Assembly: GCF_002591975.1 (NCBI RefSeq)
Contig: NZ_NVQE01000009.1
Span: 103,825 to 167,824, forward strand
DNA: 64,000 nt
Direction: 5' to 3'
DNA from: Mycobacterium neglectum
GTDB lineage: Bacteria; Actinomycetota; Actinomycetes; Mycobacteriales; Mycobacteriaceae
Positions 1 through 11,000 of this stretch are shown one piece after another (position 1 is the first letter of the stretch; the number at the start of each line of letters is the position of its first letter). A model generated the notes under the pieces. It was given only the letters and a program-made list of their open reading frames with translations. It did no database searches and was not told where the DNA came from. Both the position numbers and the translations under genes were made by a program.

Positions 1-529
1 GCAGGAAGCCGAGGTCGAGCATCTCGTCTGCCTCGTCGAGCACCAGCATCGAAAGCCCGCCGAGCTGCAGGTGACCCTGCTGAGCGAGGTCGAGAAGCCG
101 GCCCGGCGTACCCACGACCACGTCGACGCCCTTCTGCAGGGCCTCGATCTGCGGCTCGTAGGGCCTGCCGCCGTAGATCGACGTGACGGTCAGCCTGCGG
201 TCGCCGGCGGTGAGGTATTTGGCCGCGATCTCGAGGTCGCTGTACACCTGCAGGCAGAGCTCGCGGGTGGGGACGACGACCAGTGCGCGCGGGATGCCGG
301 AAAGCTCGCGCTGCGGGTCGGTGGTGATCCGCTGCAACAGCGGCACGCCGAAGGCAAGCGTCTTGCCCATGCCGGTGCGGGCTTGGCCGATCAGGTCATC
401 GCCTGCCAGCGCCATCGGCATGGTCAGTTCTTGGATAGCAAACGGGTGTTCCTTGCCGTCCTCCAAAAGTGCACGGACGATTTCGTCGCGGACTCCGAGC
501 TCAGCAAAGGTGGGATTGAGATGTGTCAT
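1..529 (-). CDS. rhlE: DEAD-box RNA helicase RhlE-like, N-terminal part (runs off the window)
   Basis: The minus strand encodes the first about 176 residues of a superfamily 2 RNA helicase. It starts with ATG at 527-529 (MTHLNPTFAELGV). In order it shows the Q-motif region, the Walker A motif as ARTGMGKT, the GTPGRL motif and the catalytic VLDEADEMLDL box close to the window edge. The C-terminal helicase domain lies outside. DEAD-box proteins of this type unwind short RNA duplexes in ribosome assembly and mRNA decay. Its position next to a ferritin-like protein and an MmpS-like protein matches the Rv3211/Rv3210c/Rv3209 order of M. tuberculosis. The family call is firm from the motifs; the rhlE name rests on synteny. 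Confidence 0.9.
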   Translation of the reverse strand, partial: MTHLNPTFAELGVRDEIVRALLEDGKEHPFAIQELTMPMALAGDDLIGQARTGMGKTLAFGVPLLQRITTDPQRELSGIPRALVVVPTRELCLQVYSDLEIAAKYLTAGDRRLTVTSIYGGRPYEPQIEALQKGVDVVVGTPGRLLDLAQQGHLQLGGLSMLVLDEADEMLDLGFL

Positions 530-759
530 ACGCAGGCTTAGCCTTTCAAGTGTCGATTCCTCATGGCGTCCACGCGCGCACGAGTTCGACGAAGCTTGCC
601 GGGGCCCTGCACTGAGGTAGGCGGGCCGACTGCGTGCACGCACATTTCTTTGGGTAACAGCCTGGTCATTTCGACCATCAAGATGCCGCTGCCTACCTCC
701 ATGATAGCTGGCCGGGTTCGTCACAAGAGGCGCGCGCCGGTCGACGTTAGAGTTGAGCC

Positions 760-1473
760 ATGACTGCCCCCATGTTTCCGGCGCCACCGGAACCCGCTGA
801 GCAGATGACCGCCTCGGTCAGCTCGGGTGTGTCGGCCGATCATCCCGGTGTCAACGAGCTGTTCGCGCTGCTGGCATACGGCGAGGTGGCGGCGTTCTAT
901 CGGTTGACCGACGAAGCGCGAATGGCGCCCAACCTGCGTGGCCGCATCAACATGGCGAGCATGGCCGCAGCGGAGATGAGCCACTACGAGGTGTTGCGCG
1001 ACTCACTTGAGCGCAGGGGCGTCGACGTGGTGCCTGCGATGACGAGATACGCCTCGGCGCTGGAGAACTACCACCGGCTTACCACCCCGAGCACGTGGCT
1101 GGAGGCGCTCGTCAAGACGTATGTCGGCGATGCGCTGGCCGCCGATTTCTACCTAGAGATCGCGACGTCGTTACCCGACGAGGTCGCCGACGTCGTGCGC
1201 GCGGTGCTTTCGGAGACCGGTCATTCGCAATTCGTCGTCGCGGAGGTCCAGGCCGCCGTGACGGCGAGTGAGAAACAACGTCACCGGCTGGCCCTGTGGT
1301 CGCGGCGGCTGCTCGGCGAAGCGATCACGCAGGCGCAGTACGTGCTGGCCGATCACGACGAACTCGTCGACCTGGTCATGACGAGCGGCGAGGGTCTGGT
1401 CCAGATGACCGAGTTCTTCGACCGTCTCCAGCGCACGCACATGTCGCGCATGCAGGAGTTGGGCCTGGCCTGA
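760..1473 (+). CDS. Ferritin-like fold protein (Rv3210c-like), possible MiaE-type hydroxylase relative
   Basis: A 237-residue, mostly helical soluble protein divergent from rhlE. It has regularly spaced acidic and histidine residues typical of a diiron four-helix bundle: E in LLAYGEVAAFYRL, E and H in AAAEMSHYE, and E..H in LSETGHSQFV. This is the ferritin-like arrangement annotated for mycobacterial Rv3210c homologues, some of which are compared with tRNA hydroxylase MiaE. Substrate and function are unknown. The ATG at 760 follows directly on the intergenic region and there is no better upstream start. The identification comes from motif spacing and synteny. Confidence 0.75.
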   Translation: MTAPMFPAPPEPAEQMTASVSSGVSADHPGVNELFALLAYGEVAAFYRLTDEARMAPNLRGRINMASMAAAEMSHYEVLRDSLERRGVDVVPAMTRYASALENYHRLTTPSTWLEALVKTYVGDALAADFYLEIATSLPDEVADVVRAVLSETGHSQFVVAEVQAAVTASEKQRHRLALWSRRLLGEAITQAQYVLADHDELVDLVMTSGEGLVQMTEFFDRLQRTHMSRMQELGLA

Positions 1474-1481
1474 CTGCCCGG

Positions 1482-2234
1482 CTACTGCGTGCAGGTGGCG
1501 ATCATCGTGTTGTTGCTCTGAAAGGCGATGAGCGTGCCCGTCGCGTCGTAGATGCCGCAGTTGAGCTGACCGCCCACGCTCGTCGCGGTGATCGACTTGA
1601 GCTCGACGCCCGGGTCCAGTACGACCGTCTTCGCCCACGGCAGTGCAACATTGACGTCGGTCTGCAGCGCGCCTCGCTGATCGGTGTAGATGACGGTGAC
1701 AAGGTCGAGCAGCGGCCGGTTGCCGGTCACCCGGTAGGTGATGGTGCGCGGCGAGGGCGCGGGGACGGCAGCCTCCGGGGGTGCGGCGGGCAGCGCAGAC
1801 TCCGGCTGGGGAGCTGCGGTCGCCTCTGCGGTCGGGCTCACCGTTGTGACCGTCTCCGCAGGCAACGAGGGAGCCGCCCCAGGCGTTGACGTTGCCACCG
1901 GGGCCGACGTGGCCGCCGGGGCCGACATCGGGTCAGAAGAGGTCCCGGTGGCCGTTACCGAACCGCTGTCGCCGCCGCCGAGGATGATGCCGGTCGTGCC
2001 GATGGCGACAAACAGAATCACCCCGGCGATCCCGGCGATCCACATCCAGCGACGGTCGATGCTCTCCTCGTCGTACTGGACGTCGTACTCGAGGATGTCG
2101 GTTTCGTCGCCGTCATCCGGGTACTCCAACAGCCCGTTGTACTCGAATTCGCCAACGTCTTCACCGGCGTAGGTGCCAATACGCTCGGTCGGGGTCAGTG
2201 AATACGGAGAATCAGCGGTATAAGGCCTGTTCAT
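1482..2234 (-). CDS. Membrane-anchored protein with C-terminal MmpS-like domain (Rv3209-like)
   Basis: A 250-residue protein with an acidic, tyrosine-rich cytoplasmic N-terminus. One transmembrane helix lies near residues 65-88 (WMWIAGIAGVILFVAIGTTG). A low-complexity Thr/Ala/Pro linker spans about residues 90-165. The C-terminal domain of about 85 residues (ITYRVTGNRPLLDLVTVIYT onwards) has the beta-rich pattern and paired cysteines (LNCGIYD, MIATCTQ) of MmpS proteins. MmpS proteins normally partner MmpL exporters, but no mmpL is adjacent here, so the domain may act on its own. It converges with the ferritin-like gene and faces the DUF3107 gene. Confidence 0.75.
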   Translation of the reverse strand: MNRPYTADSPYSLTPTERIGTYAGEDVGEFEYNGLLEYPDDGDETDILEYDVQYDEESIDRRWMWIAGIAGVILFVAIGTTGIILGGGDSGSVTATGTSSDPMSAPAATSAPVATSTPGAAPSLPAETVTTVSPTAEATAAPQPESALPAAPPEAAVPAPSPRTITYRVTGNRPLLDLVTVIYTDQRGALQTDVNVALPWAKTVVLDPGVELKSITATSVGGQLNCGIYDATGTLIAFQSNNTMIATCTQ

Positions 2235-2470
2235 ATGGGGTTCCCCAGGTTGTCTAGTTCATGTACCCGGCCGATGTTATCGATGCGCAAGTGACAGATG
2301 AGGTTTAGCGGTGGGTGTGTGCGGTCACGGTCGGGACTCGGTTCGGTCGCCGTTTGCAATCGGGCTTCGCTGACCGCGAACTCACCGGCGCGGCGTCATC
2401 GCGTTCGCGTCCACTAGCCTTGCCTCAAGGTCGTTTCTTCGATTTAGGCGTTACGGAAAGGGTTTACAGC

Positions 2471-3521
<1,051 letters not shown>

Positions 3522-3534
3522 TCATCCTGTGTCG

Positions 3535-4566
3535 GTGACCTACGACTCGGAGCGTCGCGGGGGCGGCGTGCCTGCGCTGCGCAACGAGTGGCGTGAGCCA
3601 CTGCGCGCCCAGCGCGACCCCTTGGCGAATGACTCCGGTCGGCCAAGGTCCAATCGTGAAGAGCACCGCAATGCCCGCAAGCAGACCAAGGTGGGCCGTT
3701 TCGTGTCTACCTACGGGTGGCGGGCCTACGCGCTACCCATGCTCGTCGTCTGGACGGCCGTCGCTCTTTACATGACGTTCGCCGGCACCACCGAGACCGA
3801 GACCGCCGAACCGGAGGGACCGGTGCAGGGCCCACCCACGATCGGCGTGGCCAGCACCGCGATCATCGGCGCCCCGCCAAAGGGACTGACCCAGTTCGAC
3901 GCGAATCTGCCGACCGGGATCCTGCCTGACGGCGGTCCGTTCACCGTGGCCGGCGCCAAGACATGGCACATCGTTCCGGGCGCATCGTCCCAGGTTGGTG
4001 AGGGCACGGCAAAAGTGTTCACCTACACCGTCGAGGTCGAAGACGGTACCGACACCACAACATTCGGCGGTGACGAAGGGTTCGCCCGGATGGTGAGCGA
4101 GACGCTGGCGAACCCGAAGAGCTGGACCCACAACCCGCAATTCGCCTTCACCCGCATCGACGGAACGGCTCAAGGTGAACCGGATTTCCGGATCTCGCTC
4201 AGCTCGCCGATGACCGTGCGCGAGGGGTGCGGCTACGACATCCCGCTCGAGGCGTCGTGCTACAACCCGGCGTACGCCGACGGGCAGCCGCGCGTGTTCA
4301 TCAACGAGGCGCGCTGGGTGCGCGGAGCGGTTCCCTTCCAGGGCGACATCGGTTCATATCGGCAGTATGTGATCAACCATGAAGTCGGCCACGCGATCGG
4401 CTATCAGCGGCACGAGGCGTGCGGCGCCAACGGCGAGCTGGCGCCGATCATGATGCAGCAGACGTTCTCCACCAACAACAACGATGCCGCGCGCTTCGAC
4501 CCTGGCACGATCAATCCGGACGGCAAGACCTGTCGATTCAACCCCTGGCCGTACCCGATCGCCTGA
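3535..4566 (+). CDS. DUF3152 membrane-anchored putative zinc metalloprotease (Rv3207c-like)
   Basis: A 343-residue protein from GTG 3535 (VTYDSERRGG); earlier in-frame starts would read through the divergent promoter region. A basic cytoplasmic N-terminus is followed by one transmembrane helix (YALPMLVVWTAVALYMTFA), then an extracytoplasmic region whose C-terminal half is the DUF3152 domain. This has the zinc-binding signature HEVGHAIGYQRH near residue 282 and a nearby MMQQTFS segment, resembling metzincin-type peptidases. Paired cysteines (REGCGY, EASCYN, HEACG, GKTCRF) fit an exported, disulfide-bonded domain. Substrate unknown. Confidence 0.8.
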   Translation: MTYDSERRGGGVPALRNEWREPLRAQRDPLANDSGRPRSNREEHRNARKQTKVGRFVSTYGWRAYALPMLVVWTAVALYMTFAGTTETETAEPEGPVQGPPTIGVASTAIIGAPPKGLTQFDANLPTGILPDGGPFTVAGAKTWHIVPGASSQVGEGTAKVFTYTVEVEDGTDTTTFGGDEGFARMVSETLANPKSWTHNPQFAFTRIDGTAQGEPDFRISLSSPMTVREGCGYDIPLEASCYNPAYADGQPRVFINEARWVRGAVPFQGDIGSYRQYVINHEVGHAIGYQRHEACGANGELAPIMMQQTFSTNNNDAARFDPGTINPDGKTCRFNPWPYPIA

Positions 4567-4665
4567 GCATCGATCCACGCGCGCTGCCTGGGAAGCATGA
4601 CGATGCGTTCACTGTTGTGAAAAGTGCCTATTGTTGGGGCAGCACAGCCAAACAAGGAGTATTCG

Positions 4666-5844
4666 GTGACCACAGCGTTGCCGCCGCTGGTAGAACCGGC
4701 GGCAGAACTGACGCGCGAAGAGGTACAGCGCTACAGCCGTCACCTCATCATCCCTGACCTGGGTCTAGACGGGCAGAAGCGGCTCAAGAACGCCAAGGTG
4801 CTTGTCATCGGCGCGGGCGGGCTGGGTTCGCCGACCCTGCTGTACCTGGCCGCCGCCGGAGTGGGAACCATCGGGATCGTCGAGTTCGACGTGGTCGACG
4901 AATCGAACCTGCAGCGTCAGATCATCCACGGTCAGTCCGACATCGGCCGGCCGAAGGCCGAGAGCGCACGAGACTCCGTTTTGGAGGTCAATCCGCTGGT
5001 GGAGGTGCGGCTGCATGAGTTCAGGCTGGAACCTGAGAACGCCGTCGAGCTCTTCGAGCAGTACGACCTGATCCTGGATGGCACCGATAATTTCGCGACC
5101 CGGTACCTGGTCAACGACGCGGCAGTGCTGGCGGGCAAGCCGTATGTGTGGGGCTCGATCTACCGCTTCGAGGGTCAGGTTTCGGTGTTCTGGGAGGACG
5201 CGCCCGACGGTCAGGGCCTGAACTACCGGGATCTGTATCCCGAGCCGCCGCCGCCGGGCATGGTTCCGTCCTGCGCCGAGGGCGGCGTCCTCGGCATTCT
5301 GTGCGCCTCCATCGCGTCGGTGATGGGTACCGAGGCCATCAAGCTGATCACCGGCATCGGTGAGCCCCTGCTGGGCCGGCTGATGGTTTACGACGCACTC
5401 GACATGACGTACCGCACGATCAAGATCCGCAAGGATCCGTCGACGCCGAAGATCACCGAGCTCATCGACTATGAGGAGTTCTGTGGCGTCTTATCGGACG
5501 AGGCCACCCAGGCGGCCGCCGACTCGACGATCACCCCTCGTGAACTGCGCGAGCTGATAGATGCCGGCAAGCCGGTTGCCCTGATCGACGTGCGCGAACC
5601 CGTCGAATGGGACATCAACCGCATCGAGGGTGCGCAGCTGATACCCAAGGGCGCGTTCGAATCAGGGGAGGCGCTGGCCAATCTGCAGGTCGACCGCACC
5701 CCGGTGTTCTACTGCAAGACCGGCGTGCGCTCCGCTGAGGTACTGGCCATCGTGAAGAAGGCCGGTTTCTCCGACGCGCTACATGTGCAAGGCGGCATCG
5801 TCGCCTGGGGAAATCAACTTGAACCCGACATGGTGATGTACTAA
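4666..5844 (+). CDS. moeZ: MoeZ/MoeB1: adenylyltransferase-sulfurtransferase for sulfur carrier proteins
   Basis: A 392-residue two-domain enzyme. Residues about 25-270 form a ThiF/MoeB E1-like domain with the nucleotide loop GAGGLGS and the DGTDNFATRYLVND segment. Residues about 285-392 form a rhodanese domain with active-site loop FYCKTGVRS (Cys about 350). MoeZ adenylates and thiocarboxylates small carrier proteins such as CysO (CysM cysteine pathway) and MoaD-type proteins (molybdopterin). The start is GTG 4666, supported by AAGGAG about 8 bases upstream. Length and architecture equal the M. tuberculosis protein. Followed after 36 bases by a co-directional gene. Confidence 0.95.
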   Translation: MTTALPPLVEPAAELTREEVQRYSRHLIIPDLGLDGQKRLKNAKVLVIGAGGLGSPTLLYLAAAGVGTIGIVEFDVVDESNLQRQIIHGQSDIGRPKAESARDSVLEVNPLVEVRLHEFRLEPENAVELFEQYDLILDGTDNFATRYLVNDAAVLAGKPYVWGSIYRFEGQVSVFWEDAPDGQGLNYRDLYPEPPPPGMVPSCAEGGVLGILCASIASVMGTEAIKLITGIGEPLLGRLMVYDALDMTYRTIKIRKDPSTPKITELIDYEEFCGVLSDEATQAAADSTITPRELRELIDAGKPVALIDVREPVEWDINRIEGAQLIPKGAFESGEALANLQVDRTPVFYCKTGVRSAEVLAIVKKAGFSDALHVQGGIVAWGNQLEPDMVMY

Positions 5845-5880
5845 CCGCTCGTTTGCCGGACCTGCCTTTACGCTGACGTA

Positions 5881-6735
5881 ATGAGTGTCGAGCTGCCGCC
5901 TGATCATGTGCTGGCGGGGTTCGGATTGACCGGCGTCAAACCGGAACCGCTCGGCTTGAGCTGGGAGGGCGGCTGGCGCTGCGGCGAAGTCGTGCTGTCG
6001 ATGGTCGCCGATCATGCGCGCGCGGCGTGGTCGGCGAAGGTGCGCGAGACGCTTTTCGTCGACGGTGTGCGGTTGGCCCGGCCGGTGCGGTCGACCGACG
6101 GCCGCTATGTGGTGGCGGGCTGGCGGGCCGACACCTTCGTCGCGGGCACCCCGGAGCCGCGTCATGACGAGGTGGTGTCGGCCGCCGTGCGACTGCATGA
6201 GGCGACGGCCAAACTCGAGCGTCCGCGGTTTTTGACCCAGCCGCCGGTTGCGCCGTGGTCCGATGTCGACGTGTTCATCGCGGCCGACCGGGCGGCGTGG
6301 GAGGAACGTCCGCTGCACTCGCTGCCGCAGGGGGCGCGGGTGTCTCCCGGCTCGGCGGACGGGCAGCGGTCCGTTGAGCTGATCGGTCAGCTCGCCTCCC
6401 TACGTAGGCCGACCAAGAGCCCGAGCCAGCTGGTGCACGGAGATCTCTACGGCACAGTGCTGTTCGCAGGTACGGCCGCCCCGGGTATCACCGACATCAC
6501 GCCGTACTGGCGGCCTGCCTCGTGGGCGGCCGGGGTGGTCGTTGTTGATTCGTTGTCATGGGGTGAGGCCGACGACGGGCTCATCGAGCGATGGAACCCA
6601 TTGCCGGAGTGGCCGCAGATGCTGTTGCGCGCGTTGATATTCCGACTCGCGGTGCACGCGCTACATCCACGGTCGACGGCTGCGGCCTTCCCGGGGCTGG
6701 CGCGCACGGCCGCGCTGGTGCGCCTGGTTCTCTAG
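5881..6735 (+). CDS. Actinobacterial conserved protein, TIGR02569-type, phosphotransferase-like (Rv3205c-like)
   Basis: A 284-residue protein directly downstream of moeZ, matching the actinobacterial family seen at Rv3205c. The segment LVHGDLYGTVLFAG followed by GITDITPYWRP resembles the HGDxxxxN and D-containing metal-binding motifs of aminoglycoside phosphotransferase-fold proteins. The catalytic Asn position is not obvious, so activity is uncertain. No signal peptide or membrane segments are visible. The role is unknown; conserved linkage to moeZ is the only context. Confidence 0.7.
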   Translation: MSVELPPDHVLAGFGLTGVKPEPLGLSWEGGWRCGEVVLSMVADHARAAWSAKVRETLFVDGVRLARPVRSTDGRYVVAGWRADTFVAGTPEPRHDEVVSAAVRLHEATAKLERPRFLTQPPVAPWSDVDVFIAADRAAWEERPLHSLPQGARVSPGSADGQRSVELIGQLASLRRPTKSPSQLVHGDLYGTVLFAGTAAPGITDITPYWRPASWAAGVVVVDSLSWGEADDGLIERWNPLPEWPQMLLRALIFRLAVHALHPRSTAAAFPGLARTAALVRLVL

Positions 6736-6806
6736 CTCGCGGCGCCCAGCGCACGCCTGTTTACGCCCTCACTCGGCGTTCGTGTACGACCAACGTGCAC
6801 TCGCGC

Positions 6807-7103
6807 TCAGAATGTGTGGCGCACGTCGCGCAGGGGGATGCGGCCGTCCTCGGCGAGCACGCCTTCGGCCCGCAACAACGCGAGCTGTCGCGTGGTCAGG
6901 TGCGGCGCCGGACGGCCCGACGCGCGAATGACCCGGTGCCACGGTAGATCCGACGAATCGGTGCGCATGATCCAGCCGACGATGCGGGGGCTGGAAAGGC
7001 TGGCGGCATCGGCGATGTCGCCGTATGTCGAGACGCGTCCCGGCGGAATGGAGGCGACGAGGGTACGTACTCTTTCGACCTGTTCGTCGGTGACGGCCGT
7101 CAT
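6807..7103 (-). CDS. Alkyltransferase-like protein (ATL, MGMT family without catalytic Cys; Rv3204-like)
   Basis: A 98-residue DNA-binding domain of the O6-methylguanine methyltransferase family. The MGMT active site PCHRV is replaced by PWHRV, which defines alkyltransferase-like proteins: they bind and flag alkylated guanine for nucleotide excision repair instead of repairing it. The helix-turn-helix region (PPGRVSTYGDIADAAS) and the arginine finger region (SPRIVGWIMRT) are present. Its ATG overlaps the TGA of the upstream lipV-like gene (ATGA, 7100-7103), so the two are translationally coupled. The neighbourhood of DNA repair genes (adnAB, uvrD2) fits. Confidence 0.9.
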   Translation of the reverse strand: MTAVTDEQVERVRTLVASIPPGRVSTYGDIADAASLSSPRIVGWIMRTDSSDLPWHRVIRASGRPAPHLTTRQLALLRAEGVLAEDGRIPLRDVRHTF

Positions 7104-7864
7104 CTACCGAGCGCCTTGCGGATCACCGCCGCCGTCTCGGCTGGCAGCGTTTGGGCGACCATGTGGTCAGAGTCGAAATCCATCAGTTCGAAGTCGCGTG
7201 CGGTCCCGACGGCGGCCAGCAGCTCATCGGTGACATACGGCGGGTCGGTCCTGGCAGCCCGGACCACTGTGGTGGGGATTGTGCTGGGCGGTAATGCGAT
7301 TGGACGGGCCAGCTCGCTCCAGTAGGACATCATCGCAGGGATGCTGATTCGCCAACCGGCACGGCCGTTGGGTAGATCGACGAGGTGCTCGTCGAGTTCG
7401 CGGTCCAGTTCGCCGGCGTCCACGTCGCCCCATGAGCCATACGCCTTCTCGTCGCGCGCCTCGGCGCGGTCGGTGTAGTCCGGCGAGGCCAGCATGTCGT
7501 CGGCGACGTCGCGCATCCATCCGCCGTCCAGGCCAACGGCTGGGTCGAGCAACACCAGTGCGGACACCAGGTCCGGATGGGCCGCGGCGAGTTTCAAAGC
7601 CACTGCGCCGCCGAACGAATGCCCGACGACCACCGTGGGAGCATCGAGCAACGCCGCCAGCGCCGCGACATTGGCATCGATCGTCCACGGCGCAGCCCAC
7701 GACGAACGTCCATGGCCGAGCAGGTCCGGTGCGGCGACCGCGAATTCGGTCAGGTGCCGGGTGGCCAGGGTCTGCCACCGCTGCCCGTGGCCGGTGAGCC
7801 CGTGGATGGCCAGCACCTGTATCGCACCTGGCGGCCCGTAGCGGTGGACGTGCAGATCGGTCAT
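7100..7864 (-). CDS. lipV: Alpha/beta hydrolase, LipV-like
   Basis: A 254-residue alpha/beta hydrolase from ATG 7864 (MTDLHVHRYG). The nucleophile elbow is GHSFGG (Ser about 83), the oxyanion region AIHGLTGHGQRW, and the C-terminal His is in FDSDHMVAQ. The longer open frame upstream lacks family similarity and would shorten the divergent promoter gap to adnA (194 bases from this start). It matches Rv3203 (LipV), annotated as a lipase/esterase. Its stop overlaps the start of the alkyltransferase-like gene. Substrate not predictable from sequence. Confidence 0.85.
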   Translation of the reverse strand: MTDLHVHRYGPPGAIQVLAIHGLTGHGQRWQTLATRHLTEFAVAAPDLLGHGRSSWAAPWTIDANVAALAALLDAPTVVVGHSFGGAVALKLAAAHPDLVSALVLLDPAVGLDGGWMRDVADDMLASPDYTDRAEARDEKAYGSWGDVDAGELDRELDEHLVDLPNGRAGWRISIPAMMSYWSELARPIALPPSTIPTTVVRAARTDPPYVTDELLAAVGTARDFELMDFDSDHMVAQTLPAETAAVIRKALGR

Positions 7865-8058
7865 GACATCGATGGTATGGGCTGTGTGGGGGTCCTTGCG
7901 CCGGTGGGCGGTGGCCGGCAATGAATTGAGGCCCTTGTGGCGACACCGAGTTCCACGCCAGGATCGTGGCGCCGACGACGTCGACGATGTTCCCGCCGCC
8001 GCGGTGGGCAGGAGCGGGTCGCACTGACTTGTCGGACCCCCGTGGTGTCATTTCTCCC

Positions 8059-11000
8059 ATGTCCGCACCGCACACCGATCTGACGCCGAAGGCGCTCACC
8101 GAACCTGGAATGCGTGGCGTGGTGCGAGTCCTCGGGGGTGCGGGCACGGGTAAGAGCACCCTGCTGATCCAAACCGCTGCCGCGCACATCGCCGCGGGGA
8201 CCGATCCGGAATCGGTTCTGCTGCTGACGGGTTCGGCCCGGCTCGGTACGCAGGCGCGGGCCGCCATCACGTCGGCACTGCTCGAGTCGGGCACCCGCGC
8301 GGTTGTCCGCGAGCCGTTGGTCCGCACGGTGCACTCGTATGCATTCGCCGTGCTGCGTCTCGCCGCGCAGCGCAAGGGTGATCCGCCGCCGCGGTTGATC
8401 ACCGGGGCCGAGCAGGACGGCATCATTCGCGAGCTTCTCGCCGGGGACCTCGAAGACGGTGACCGGTCCGCCGTGGCATGGCCTGCGCCGCTGCGACCCG
8501 CGCTGAGCACTGTGGGGTTCGCCACCGAACTGCGGGACCTGTTGGCACGGTGTGCCGAACGCGGTGTTGATCCTGTGGAGCTCCAACGCATCGGACGGCG
8601 TGCGGGCCGACCCGAGTGGCTGGCAGCCGGGCGGTTCGCCCAGGCCTACGAACAGATCATGCTGCTGCGTTCCGCGGTCGGAATGGCGGCGCCGCAGGCC
8701 ACGGTGCCTGCGCTGGGCGCCGCCGAACTGGTCGGCGCTGCGTTGGAAGCGTTGGCAACAGACGGCGACCTGCTCGCGGCCGAACGCGCACGAATCAAAT
8801 TGCTTCTGGTCGACGATGCCCAACATCTGGATCCACAAGCCGCCCGCCTTGTCCGTGTGTTGTCTGCCGGTGCAGGGCTCACGGTCCTCGCAGGGGACCT
8901 GAACCAGTCGGTATTCGGTTACCGCGGAGCCGATCCGGTGCTGTTGCGCGGCGACGAGCCGGTGCTTGTCCTTACCGAGTCACGCCGCTGCGCTCCCGCT
9001 GTTGCCCGCGCCATTACCGGAGTCGCTTCACGGCTGCCGGGTGCTGATGGGGCACGCCGGCTTGACGGCGCGGGCGTGCAGCGCGGCTCGGTCACGGTGC
9101 GCATCGCCGCTTCGCCACACGCAGAGTCCGCGTTGATCGCGGATGCGTTGCGTCGCGCACATCTGGTTGACGGCGTGCCGTGGTCTCAGATGGCGGTGAT
9201 CGTGCGGTCGGTGCCGCGGCTGGGATCTGCCCTCGCGCACACCCTGGCCACCGCGGGCGTGCCCGTGGACCTGCCGACGCCAAGTGCGCCACTGGCCGAG
9301 AGGCCCGCAGTGCGGGCCCTGCTGGCGGTTCTCGAAGCTACAGCTGGCGAACTCGACGGTACGCAGGCGCTCTCACTGCTGACCGGGCCCATCGGCCGGG
9401 TCGACCCGGTGTCGCTGCGACAACTGCGGCGGGCGCTGCGACGCGCCGACGGCAACCAACCGCCCCGCGAGCTCGGCGACCTGCTGATCGACGCGCTGAG
9501 GCGAGAACCACGGGGGCTTTCACCCGATCAGGCGCGCCCGCTCAAGCGCGTCCGTGCCGTGCTGGCCGCCGCACGGCGCACCGCCGCCGACGGCGGCGAT
9601 CCGCGATACACATTGTGGCAAGCGTGGCACCGGTCCGGCCTACAGCGGCGCTGGCTCGCGGCCTCCGAACGCGGCGGCAGCGCAGGTGCGCAGGCTGACC
9701 GTGACCTCGACGCGGTCACCGCGCTTTTCGATGTCGCCGAGCAGTATGCCAACCGCACCACAGGAGCGTCGCTGCGCGGTCTCCTCGATCACGTCGCCGC
9801 ACTTGGCCTGCCCTCGGTCTCTCGCGATGACCATCCGTCCTCCGAGGCGGTGCGGGTGCTCAGCGCACACGCGGCGCTCGGCGGTGAATGGGAGTTCGTC
9901 GTGATAGCAGGCCTTCAGGAAGGTCTGTGGCCCAACGTGATTCCGCGTGGAGGTGTGCTCGGTACTCAGCGGCTGGTCGACCTGCTGGACGGCGTTGTCA
10001 CTGAAAACGACAGGGGAGTGTCGACGCGGGCACCGCTGCTCGCCGAGGAGCGCAGGCTGCTCATCGCGGCGATGGGCCGCGCCCGCAGTCGGCTACTGGT
10101 GACCGCGGTCGACAGCGACTCCGGAGACGAGTCGATGTTGCCGTCATCGTTCTGCTACGAATTGACCTCGCTGGCCACCGACCCCGACCCTGAGCCCGCG
10201 GCTCCGGTGCGCGCGCCGCGGATGCTGGCTCCGACAGCCCTGGTCGGGCGTCTGCGTGCGGTGGTCTGCGCCCCGCGCGACGACGTCGAAGACAGCGTGC
10301 GTGCCTGCGCGGCAACGCAACTGGCGCGTTTGGCGCAGGGCGGGGTACCGGGTGCGGACCCCGGACAGTGGTATGCCTCGACGCCGCTGTCCACCGACGA
10401 ACCGCTGTGGGGCGGTGACGACCATAACGTGACGCTGTCACCGTCGACGCTGCAGATGCTGACGGATTGCCCGCTGCGCTGGCTGCTCGAACGTCACGGC
10501 GGCAGCGACGCACGCGACGTGCGGTCGGCGATCGGCTCGCTGTTGCACGCCTTGGTCGCCGATCCGGGCAAGACCGAGAACCAGATGCTCAACGAGCTCG
10601 AAAAGGTCTGGGAGAAACTCCCGTTCGATGCCCAGTGGCATTCGGACAACGAGCTGGACCGGCACCGGACCATGTTGGCGACTTTCGCGGAGTGGCGCGC
10701 GCAGAGCCGCAACGAGCTCACCGAGGTGGGCACCGAGATCGAGGTCGCAGGTGAGGTCTGCCCCAGCGACGACGGCCCTGGGGTTCGCGTCCGCGGTCGC
10801 CTGGACCGGCTGGAACGCGACAGCGAAGGACGGTTGGTGGTTGTCGATGTCAAGACCGGTAAGAGCCCAGTCACCAAGGACGAAGCTCAGCGACATGCCC
10901 AGCTCGCCATGTACCAGTTGGCCATTGCCGAAGGGCTGATGCCGCAGGGAGAGGAACCCGGCGGCGGTCTGCTGGTGTACCTCGGCAAGACCAGCGGTGG

